Positions 52,891-62,602 of a stretch of 64,000 bases of DNA are shown one piece after another. Positions within the stretch are counted from its first letter, which is position 1; each line of letters opens with the position of its first letter. This stretch comes from Acanthosoma haemorrhoidale (taxonomy: Eukaryota > Arthropoda > Insecta > Hemiptera > Acanthosomatidae): positions 39,379,841 to 39,443,840 of the forward strand of contig OV884009.1 of the NCBI GenBank assembly GCA_930367205.1. Reading direction: 5' to 3'. A model generated the notes under the pieces. It was not told the origin of the DNA, made no database searches, and was given only the letters and a program-made list of their open reading frames with translations. Position numbers and translations under genes: made by a program.

Positions 52891-53155
52891 GAGGTGGCTA
52901 GATCTTGACTGAATGGAAAGTTGATATCAGCATCCAGTTTTGTTGAAATAAAAGGAAAGATTCGCTGAGATTACTTCAAAAAGTCGTCTCAACGTACTTT
53001 AAAAAGTTAATGAGTCAAATCAGATCGGGTATTTTTTGTCATAAAGTGTCTGTACGTTACCAAAATATTGTGTGGCTTTTTACCTTCACGAGAACAACGT
53101 AAGGAATAAAATTAACTTAGCTAACTTGTTGTAGGAGCTCTGAAGAAAACATTTT

Positions 53156-53476
53156 GTGAAAATACTTCTATTCCATTTTAAAAGTAGGGGTATTACGTAT
53201 TTAGATAGAACGAGATGGATTCCCAAGGGCAAAGAACTATATGGATCACGTATAAGCAGCCAATTACCTAGTGTTGACGAGGCTATATACATATTAAATG
53301 CAGAGAGAATTTACTCTCTTGGGGATTATAATAGAGGATTGGAGGGGGTTCCTGATGAAAGATCACTGAATAAGTCAAAAGTAACACGACAGGGCTCAAA
53401 CTGGGAGTTCGCTGTGGAAAATCTCTATACAAAAAAATCAAGCTTTAAAAAATACATAAACCTGCTAAACCAATAA
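53156..53476 (+). CDS. Unidentified open frame inside the inverted-repeat spacer
   Basis: An open frame of 106 codons begins at GTG just after an in-frame TGA and ends with TAA. It has no ATG start and no recognised family. Composition is protein-like rather than AT-noise: YLDRTRWIPKGKELYGSR, then a middle with VDEAIYILNAERIYSLGDYN and a basic C-terminus with NWEFAVENLYTKKSSFKK. It could be an internal exon (AG acceptor-like sites upstream, e.g. the pyrimidine-rich stretch before AAAAGTAG near 53177-53186), a remnant of a transposon or viral-like gene, or chance. It lies between old jockey scraps and a mini-insertion, 116 bp left of the right arm. I do not assign a function. Confidence 0.3.
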   Translation: MKILLFHFKSRGITYLDRTRWIPKGKELYGSRISSQLPSVDEAIYILNAERIYSLGDYNRGLEGVPDERSLNKSKVTRQGSNWEFAVENLYTKKSSFKKYINLLNQ

Positions 53477-53503
53477 TATTACAAGTATATATATATATAG
53501 GTA

Positions 53504-53548
53504 AACCCCGTTTGAGGGACGTCCTTAGGAAGGGAGAAAAAAAAAAAT
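53504..53548 (+). mobile_element. 45-bp R1-like mini-tail with 12-bp target-site duplication
   Basis: The insert reads ACCCCGTTTGAGGGACG, then TCCTTAGGAAGGGAG and 11 A. It aligns with the last bases of the R1 3' UTR at 48.5 kb (read on minus: GCCCGTTTGAGGCTCAGCC, then TCAGGAAGGGCAT and A-tail). The 12-mer TATATATAGGTA is present immediately on both sides (53492-53503 and 53549-53560). It is an extreme 5' truncation of a retroelement, only a few dozen bases before the tail. Confidence 0.75.
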
Positions 53549-53561
53549 TATATATAGGTAT

Positions 53562-53587
53562 ACTTCAATAGATATCGATATTGAAGT
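53562..53587. repeat. Perfect 9-bp-stem hairpin next to the right arm
   Basis: ACTTCAATA and TATTGAAGT enclose the 8-nt loop GATATCGA. The hairpin sits between the mini-tail duplication and the right inverted-repeat arm. It may mark the breakpoint of the inverted duplication. Confidence 0.6.
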
Positions 53588-53591
53588 GGCA

Positions 53592-53901
53592 TTTGATACG
53601 GTTTGGCAGACATTAGATACCCCACTAAATATTTTACCGGTTTATCGTTAGCCCTATCGCTCCTTACTAGAAGCGTGATACAATTCATTTTCATTACCAT
53701 GCATTAAATAAATCACAAAGGAATTTCTATTTGAGAGCTGATTTGAGTCCCTACTGGCGAAATGAATGGATAGATACACTATGAGTATTGGTTGGGCATT
53801 CTGTTTGTCTTGGTGTACTGAATCCGACAGTGGACTTCAATTCATGTGAGTTACTTCGGCACAATTGAGGTAAACTCCCCCCCCCCCATTCATTCGTATC
53901 C
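53592..53901 (-). repeat. Large inverted repeat, right arm
   Basis: This is the reverse complement of the left arm at 51843-52152. It starts TTTGATACGG and ends near CGTATCCG after an 11-C run (53877-53887). The similarity ends sharply at both edges. See the left-arm entry for pairing and identity. Confidence 0.9.
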
Positions 53902-55015
53902 GACTGAGCTCTGTGTGATAATATAACAAGTCAAATGGTTTCGGGCCTTATGAGGGAGTAAAAAAGTAAAGAGACGTTAAAAAAAAACTGCTGTTCTAAG
54001 CTCTGCTTAAAATACTGTGTATTGATTGCGCGTAAACGTTTAATAAAGATCTACGTGTAAGACAAGCCATGACCACGTGACTTCCTGCAATAACGAGAAA
54101 AAAAACTAATTCCAGCCAGCCAAATAGAATCCGTTTGTTTCGATAAACCAGTTCAATTTGGCAGATTGTAGAAAGGAACTTCCCTGTAGAGTACTGGACA
54201 CAAACAAAAGTCAGAAAGAAGGTACAAAATTAATCTATGGGGTTTTTTCCACACCAAAAATCTAATAACTTGGAATCGAGTTTTTAGAGGTGGGCTTTGT
54301 GGACTCTCTGAAACAAACAACTATCTAGTTATTAAAGGAGTTTTTAAACTTGATCAAATGAACCGACCTTGCCTCATATTGGTATAGGTTTTTAAATAAA
54401 CTCGGTGCAATTTAAGCATGGGTCAAACCACTTCCGATTAATGCCCCCAGCCAGCCAGGGAGCTTTATGAAGTCTTTCTCCGAAAAAAGAAGAACAGCTG
54501 ACAAAGGCAGGAAATTTGTTTACTGCCAATACTGTTTTTTTTAAGTTGGTAGTTGAAAAACATTCCCTGGGCTTTGGTCCCATGTTGATTGGTTTTGGCA
54601 CTTGATTGGCACTGCAGTATGACGATGAAAAAACTGTCTCCAACAAAATATCAGCTGGATGATAAACAGTTGAATATAATGTAGAAACGCGTTATCAAGT
54701 ATACAAGAAATATTATGAGCTCACAAAATAAAAAAAAAACCAAAAACATGGACACTGTCGTAGCAACGAACTGCATAACATCATAACGTAAAATAAATAT
54801 ATTTATGATTGATATTACCACAAATACACATATACGAAAGTAAAAACTTTTCCAAGGTTCCCATTATTGTTGTTTAACCAAAGAATAATATAAAACTATG
54901 CAAAAGAACAACAAATGTTTAATAATATTATCTCCCAAAAAAACAAACAAATGTTTTCAAAAAAAGGCTTTAGAGTCTCGTCCGTTTTTCATTTTTGTTT
55001 TTTTCGTAACCTTTC
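53902..55015. other. AT-rich non-coding stretch
   Basis: No gene recognised. The 84-codon minus-strand frame at 54392-54646 has no recognisable motif and I do not call it. Confidence 0.5.
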
Positions 55016-55394
55016 ACTTAAAAGTTCATATCGATAAATGGTGACATATTTATAAAGTCGTTAGTTGACGTATCTCCAATTCAGGCACATTCAGCAATGC
55101 GAATGATGGGTTTTTTCCAAAATCATTCTTGATACTCTTTTGTCTTTGACTATTGCATACATAATTACTAAATTCCCAAAATACATAATAATAAATAGAA
55201 ACTATTTATATCCAACAAGAAATCGAGTGTGAAGACTTCTTATCTATAGCTTATAGAGTGGTAAACTCATATGTTCAACTGCTGTAGAACATCCAAACAG
55301 ACCAACAAACAATGGAAGTCAATTACCGCGTGTATTTCCTTTCGAGCTCAGCAATAATAAATTTGTGACCATTTATCGATATGAACTTTTAAGT
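55016..55394. mobile_element. 379-bp element with ~35-bp terminal inverted repeats (MITE-like)
   Basis: ACTTAAAAGTTCATATCGAT then AAATGGTGACA at 55016-55046 recurs inverted at 55364-55394, with one mismatch in 31 bases; weaker similarity continues inward. The interior is AT-rich and non-coding. Size and structure fit a miniature inverted-repeat transposable element. No target-site duplication could be fixed, so the family is unassigned. Confidence 0.55.
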
Positions 55395-58300
55395 CTATTT
55401 GGCGATTTTAATACTCCTATTTTCCAGGGCTAAGCAGCTTAATGTAACAATTGTTTTCTCATATTATTGAGCTATTTTAGAAAAACCTGGAAGTATTATC
55501 AGTAGAAGACCCGGGCTCCTATTCTGATAGTTAGTGACTGTAACGGTTATCGGCAGGCATAAAAAGATAAATTCCATGGAAGAGTGCTTTAAGTAAATAA
55601 GTATGAAGATGGCAGAATAAAGAAAGCGACAAAGGAAGAGAGGCAAGGGCTAAGAAAAGTAGAAGGGTCCATCAAGCTGATAGGATCGTGGTGAGGAGAA
55701 GAATCGACTGGGACCATGTCATGGACTCAACAGTGAAGCAAAAGCAAAACTGGGTTTTTCTTTTTTCTTTTGTTATTCTTCTCAACTGTGGGAAACTTGC
55801 ACAATTTTCTAGTTGAATTGAGTTTTCCAGTTGACACTCCCACTCTAGCACTTTTCTTTTTGTTTTAAGTATCTAGTCAATTTATGTATAAGGAAATTAG
55901 GCAGTTTCCTGTAAACGAAAATTTTAAATACAAGGGAAAACTCATAACGAACCGTTTTGTTTAAGTTGTGATTATGGCTCGAATTATCAGTAACATTACC
56001 ATTTCCCCCAATTAATTTGTTCTCATTAATTAAAAACAAAATTGCATTTTTTAAAATCTAAAATGAAGTTGAAAATGGTTGTGAACATTGTTGGGAAAGC
56101 ATCCGGTTTAGCCAAACGGAAATAATATTAAACATGTAGCCACAGTCCTACACTAAACGATCGTTAAAAAGCTTCTGAGTACTTTTTACCTATAAATTCT
56201 ACATTTGGTTTGCTAAACTATATCAATCACGTAAAAAAATTAAAATTCAAAAAATGTTGTCGCCGAACCCCCCAAAAGTCTTCGATTTCCTTTAATGTAT
56301 TTTGATCAAGCAGAACTTCCGGTTATTATAACTTAGCCCATTTTGTCTCGAATATGCAATTAAAATCTCTGGGAAATTCTAAGAGCGTTATTCGTAAATG
56401 CATAGGCTTGCACACAAATTTAAGGCACACAGATTTCATGTACTTTTTGGGATTTTTGAAATCGGGTTTCCGGATTTTCAGGGGCACACATAGACACCTT
56501 GGTCGTAATTAAAACACTTTTTGACGATGAAAATTCATTTATCCATTATTATTTGTTAGGATATTGAACAGATATATTACATTACGACAGGTCAAGTCAT
56601 TTTACGATGGTCTAATGCAGGGCTGTTGTTTATTGCCTAGCTTAGGGGTCTATTTACCACGGCCAAATGGCTTATACGTGGGCACTGCCCTCCCGAATTT
56701 CAACTGAGACTTTTACAACCCCTTGGCGTAAGGGATGTCTCGAGGTCATTTAGAGCATTTCGTGATGAAATTAAACGAAGAAGTCTCACTACGCCACGTG
56801 GGACGATATGAAAGCAGTCTAGAGGTTGAAAAATATCTGAATAAATCAATGATTTTTCCTTGCCACAACGAATACTACAACATTTATATTGAAAACGAAA
56901 GCTGATTATGATAAGAATGCTTTCCAGTCAACTATAAACATTAATCCAATTTAACAAATGCTACAGCAAATCATGAAGTGATTTTTGGTTCTTAGTCTGC
57001 ATATTTGTAATCTACGATAGTGGTGCTAAAAATAGTTCGAACAGTCTGAAAATTGAAAGCGAAATTTGAAATCACCTCGGAATCACCCTTTTTGAGTGAT
57101 GGTTGAGATAAGATAATGTCAAGGTGCACGAAATAATATTAAACATGAAAAAGGTGAAATCCATACCTGTTAACTAACTCTCTTTATTTTTCATTTTTTT
57201 TTTGTATTTCCGCAGCTCAGAATCTATGATTTAAATTCTGATTCTGAACATATGGCTAAAAACGCATTGCAGATGGTAGTACACACAATTTACGACACGG
57301 GATGTGAAGTAAATGATGTTGGAAGCTTCATCACTTCGGGAGTAATAGGATATCTCTATCTAATGCAACTTAAAAGTTAATTTTGGCTATTGTCCAATTC
57401 AAAACAGGGAAGGAGTAAATTAAAATTGTTTTTTTAAGGTTGTCACGTTTTTCGTTGAAAAGGAAGCGATAACTAAAGTTGAGTGCAGAAATCAAAGAAC
57501 TCAAAAAGTAGAAGAGAAAATAAGATTAGGCTAAACAGGAGTCAGATTTGGATGATTTTTCCGTTAGCTTAAACTCAAATCTCCTATTTTTATATAATAA
57601 AGTATTATACCACTCGTATTTCTGTATAAGGGCCAGCATACTTTGTATTCTACATGATCATCTTTCAATGTATATTTGCTGTGATTTCACGTAGAATGTA
57701 CAGAAAATACTCAAATAAATAGTTAGATAAATATTCATATAGATAAATCAAAATTATTTACATGTATGCAACAAATTAGAATCGCAATACTAGGATGGTC
57801 AATGGTGTTTATGCAATTTCCTAATGGTTGTTAAAAAGCTTCGCAAACAATAATTACAGTTTTGTGAAATGGTGCTTGACTTTCAATGTGACAATGATAA
57901 ATGAAAAAAGGCTCTGTGAGAAAGTCTTCCACTCGTCGGTTATTCAAAGGAAAGTCTGCTTCTCGATTGATGTAAATGAGCCTACTGAACTATAAAAGCT
58001 CTTATTCTTTCTAAAAATTTTCTCGTTGCAACTGATCATTCATGAAATACAAATGTTTGATAAAAGTACAAAAAAAAACAGTACAACAAGAGGTGTCTGT
58101 AGTACAGTTCCTGAGCGTAATGGAAAATCAGTGAAACGTAGGAAAATGATCGATTTGCCTAGGCAAAGGAGCTCTTCCAGCTAAAAAATTTATACTGCTG
58201 AGCTTAAAGGAAGAGGATTTACTTTCAAACATGAGTGGGGCATTTACTACGATAGTATCCTTAAAAATGAATGAAACCATCTAAAGTTATTTTTATCAGC

Positions 58301-60669
58301 TTTCCTAAGCTCAATTTCTGGAGTTGAGGAAATTGACAAAATATCAAACAAAGTGATGTAATTGAAAAACTATAGTGAAGCTACAGATCCAGCCGACCAT
58401 TCATCGGAAATTTTGAGATATACTGATCTGATAGAATAATCAAACCGCGGGAAATTCGGCCATTCGCTAAACGTCACGTTGTAAGCGACGAAGGTGGAAA
58501 TATCGCTTGATAGCACGACAAAGTGACATTAAAACTTGGAAAAATACGCTTGGGCTGTAATCTCATCGATTCACCGATATCTTGGTGCAGTGGTCAGACT
58601 ATTGCTGCGGGCAAATTCCGTTGCACAGTGGGCTGCTAATGCAGACAAATGTGAATTTTAGATTATTTCACGTCAAAAATATTTGTGCTTAAATTTTCTT
58701 CTCAATTATAAGACACAAAACATTAACTGTAATGTGTTCTGAGAGTCGGGGAAAATCAAACCAATAGGTCTTACAAAATATATTTCAAAACACTAAACAA
58801 AAGTCGTTTCTAAATAGGCGTAGGAAATTTCAAGTTAATAAATTCATTTTAATTCCATCATAACTTTAAGAGATTTTTAAAAATCCAAGAAAACTGCCCG
58901 ACAACAATCATAAGGACCGACATTTGTATGCCTACTATCCTTGGTTGTAGTTCAACTAAAATGTACACAGCGTTAAGTAAAGTATAGTGTACTATATATA
59001 TATATTTTTTAATTTCAGATCGATTGTTATTTATACAGCCATAGCATACAGGTGATAGGCAATAGCCCCGTATCTGTTTGAAAGACTATACCTTCTGACT
59101 CTTTTAGCAGAAACTAACTTACCTAGTTTTCCTAAAGTTCAATCTGCCTATTGAGATTTCATAGTTTGCCATTCATGTTTAAAAAAAGAGAATCTTGATA
59201 TTTCATTATTATGGGAGGGAAACACTTGCCAAACTTTATCGAGGTGTTGGGAACCTTTTTGAGCATTGGACCCTCCCCCCCCCCTGAAATTTATTACGAA
59301 CACTTATAGATATAGGACGCCCCCATTGGCTTAGAGCGCAGCCCCAGGTATGTGGTACTAGGGGGTTGAAGAGGGGGATGTAACCACCTGTTCCCTCTCT
59401 GCTCTTCGGACGGGCTATGAATTTATCCTTGTTAATTTCCTACAAACTGTTGCTCCTCTGTTGCATCGCCGTATCTTACTAAAGCCTAATACTCTCTCAC
59501 CAAAGATATCTTCTTCTTTAACAGTCCTCCTTAGTGCCTTACGGTGTCGGGTTCAGGGCCTGTAGAAACCTCTTATTTCTGAGGTCCGCTATACTATCCT
59601 GATATAGATTACTTACTGGTGACCTTATACCAATATTGTGATGCGCCTAATGACAAAGGCCACCTATCTCAGAAACAGGAGAGCTTAAATTAGGAATGAC
59701 AGGTAAAATCATGAGCTCGATGGGGCAGGGTCGTACTAAAGGGAGGGTAATACCCTAAAAAACATAAAAACATAAAGAAGCATTATAGACTAAGACGCAG
59801 TCAGCCTGTCAAGTAACTCTTATACAGGCTCTAATATAATATATAAAGTACAGGCTCTATAACGTTATAAAATAAAACAATATATTTATACATAATCAGA
59901 AATATTTACAACTGTAGTAAAAGATTAACACATAACAAGACCATTAGTCACATAAGTTATACCGATTTGAAATATTATTACTGTAGCAACCATTAATCAT
60001 ATCACGAGTTAAACTAAATATGTAGTTTTACTATTTGATATCTATAACTTTACGCACTTGGATCGTAGGGATACCAAACGTCCAAAGTTTTACCGTTTAA
60101 AATATATTATACCTCGGATTTCCTTCAGTCAAATATCTGTCGATAAACTCTTTTACTAATGGGTATGTAGCAATTAGTTCTTTTAAAAAGATGCTTGAAT
60201 TTGAACAAGGGTGCTTGTCAATGAGAGTTTTGTAGCTTAAATAATGTCCATTAAAAACAAAAAACTATTTATTGAATCGATCAAACTGACAAATTAAGAT
60301 TGACCCGTACTAGATGCACGAGTGGAAATAGGGAAACCTCAGGCGCTCCTGGATTAATTATCCTGGGTTCTATTTATGATAAATAGATCTTTGATTTACA
60401 CTTTTCAAACTTCATCAGGTTCTATTGTTTTATTTATCTAAAATGTAATATTACATATGCTACTAAAATTATTTCCATTTGTGAAGCAATAAAAAGATAT
60501 AATATGGTATGATTATTAGCACAACGAGCAATCCAGGATAAGACTGGTCGAGCATACTGTATATTTCTAGACAGGATTCATTACTCATCAGTTCCAGTAG
60601 GTGCTCATTTTCCTCAGGAGAGCCGGGCCAAAATAAACTCTCTTGAAAAAATTCATAGAAAATTACAAA
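55395..60669. other. AT-rich non-coding stretch
   Basis: No gene recognised. A GC-richer island at about 59260-59700 includes a 10-C run (59275-59284). On minus it has a short readable segment (DSIADLRNKRFLQALNP) but also stops, so it may be an old transposon remnant. The remainder is anonymous. Confidence 0.5.
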
Positions 60670-60798
60670 ATTAAAGCCGAACGCCCTTAATAAGTAAGAG
60701 GGCATGTCAAATACGGGGGGAAGGGAAAAAATTAAAGCCGAACGCCCTTAATAAGTAAGGGGGCATGTCAAATACGAGGGGAAGGGAAAAAATTAAAG
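60670..60798. repeat. 61-bp tandem duplication
   Basis: ATTAAAGCCGAACGCCCTTA starts at 60670 and again at 60731, and a partial third unit (ATTAAAG) starts at 60792, so the period is exactly 61 bp. The two full units differ at two or three bases. It is probably a recent local duplication. Confidence 0.9.
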
Positions 60799-61559
60799 AA
60801 CGAAAGAATCTATTGATACATTGATGGAGTTTGCCCAACGCCCCTCAAATCGTTCCAATTCATCTAACTTGTATGTGCCAAGCTGATAAATTATTGTCCT
60901 TTTTTGGTGATATTGCGAAATGGCCTACACACACACGCGCGCGCCTGTATCAAGAAGATGGATTTGACTAGTTTGTTCCATTTTCTCACAACGGTATAAA
61001 AATGGATGGCTGTCGGATCCAACAGCGCTTACAGTAGCAGAGACCTTTGTATTATGTATGGACTGTATTCATTTTCGTGGCCACCCACTCTACTATTTAT
61101 TTTACCTATAACAACTATTGACGAACCCAAAAATAAGAGATAGTATTGTTTTCAAAAGGTACGAAGAGATTTCATCCCAAGGTCATCGGTATGTCAGTGT
61201 GATTTACGGTAGGGGTTTTAACAAGAGTCCGAGTTTAAGGTAGATTTAAAAACGAAAATCCGTTTAGTAGCATCACTCATAATATCCTTTTTTTTAAATT
61301 AATTTTATTAATTGATAGTTAACTGCAGCTTTTTGGACTGAATTATCACATCCTCAGGCAACATCTAAACACGAAAAAACTTTAATAGACTAACAACTTT
61401 TCCTAGTTATTAAAACACTTGCTAAGCCACCCAAATGAAATAGATAAATTGAACCTGTTTTCAAAAAAATCTTTTTTTAAATATTACCTGGCCAGAAAAT
61501 TTTCTGTTCTGTACTTCTAAGGGAACGAGGTGAAGGTTATTAAAGGTTATCATTGCATC
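60799..61559. other. Non-coding stretch upstream of the BEL/Pao 5' LTR
   Basis: No gene recognised. An alternating ACAC..GCGC run of 18 bases lies at 60927-60944, and otherwise AT-rich DNA runs up to the LTR start. Confidence 0.5.
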
Positions 61560-62407
61560 TGTTAAGGCCAGATAAAGTTTTTGTTTTGTTGGAAAAGTGA
61601 AGTAAAAAATTAATTTGTTTGTTAGATTTAATTATTTATTATTTTTGTTACTGACGTCAAAAACTGTTAATAAGAATCGTTTTTTATTGTTCATGTAAAA
61701 TATGATTGTGTAATTTCTGTTCATTATATTTCGTAAGATTAAATTGTAATCTAAGTTAAATACCTGAAGGAAAATTCCATACCTAGGACAGTGGCACTTT
61801 GGACTTTTGGTAGGGGAACTTGTGGGCCCAAGCCCATTTACGTCAGTGTTGAGGTAACGTCTGAAGGGTTAAGGTGTGCCGATCTCAGACTTAATTGGCC
61901 ATTTGGCCAAAATCATACCTATATGATCTTCAACGTTCCCCTTGGAGCTTGGAATCGCCGCCCTGCGGTTGGATTTTTTTGAGCCTCAACCTGATGACGA
62001 CAGCTCTACGTTTTGTTTGCAGCCCGCACCCGCGAGAGCGCTTGAACTGCAACTTGCCGCTGCGTGAATATACACTTATTTCATATATACACTAAAAGTG
62101 ACGAGAATTTGGTTAATTCCTTTGGTTGTTGAGGATAAAAGACGTTTTTTGTTTGAAACCAGTCTGTCTTACATTGGCAAATTTTATTGTTATTAACCAG
62201 GCCTGGGTATTTTATTTTGCTCCTCATTTTTTTTATGAAATTTTTTCTTATAATATTCTGTTTAATTTTAGAATAAATGTATTGTGAATTGGCATCAACT
62301 CTTATTTTCATTAATTTACAGTCCACTAGTTCATGCTAATGAACCAACCTGTGTTTGAATTATCACTTGGAAGTATATAATACTCCACGGGTAGTTCAGC
62401 GTAAACA
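61560..62407 (+). repeat. BEL/Pao 5' LTR
   Basis: The 848-bp LTR begins TGTTAAGGCC and ends GCGTAAACA. It aligns end to end with the solo LTR. It carries a GC-richer core (61780-62070) and AATAAA at 62272-62277, which could be the polyadenylation signal of the transcript. Relative to the solo copy, a T-run near 61974-61980 is one base shorter and breaks the in-LTR frame that is open there. Confidence 0.9.
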
Positions 62408-62411
62408 TAAT

Positions 62412-62429
62412 TGATCCTCCGGGCCGGAT
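62412..62429 (+). other. Candidate primer-binding site (tRNA-Tyr-like)
   Basis: TGATCCTCCGGGCCGGAT follows the LTR by four bases. A primer-binding site should complement a tRNA 3' end and usually starts TGG. By comparison with the tRNA-Tyr 3' end as I remember it (complement TGGTCCTTCGAGCCGGA), 14 of 17 positions agree. The imperfect match and the G-to-A at position 3 leave this tentative; the segment is also itself partly self-complementary (GATCC..GGATC). Confidence 0.4.
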
Positions 62430-62602
62430 CACAATACATTCTAGCATTTATTTATTTAATCTTTAGATTAACTATTTAATTTATGTTTAATTGCATGTAA
62501 TTTACACATTACAGCAATTGTTAGGTGCCAGTTGGGAAACCTATCGTTATTTCCATTTTAATTAATTTTTTTTAATTTTTTATTTTTTTGTTTAAACTAA
62601 AA

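Noticed and set aside
54392..54646. 84-codon minus-strand frame
   Set aside because: No recognised family and no supporting exon signals.
61791..62095. Frames inside the BEL/Pao 5' LTR
   Set aside because: Frame differs between the two LTR copies by a one-base indel; most likely chance in the GC-richer LTR core.
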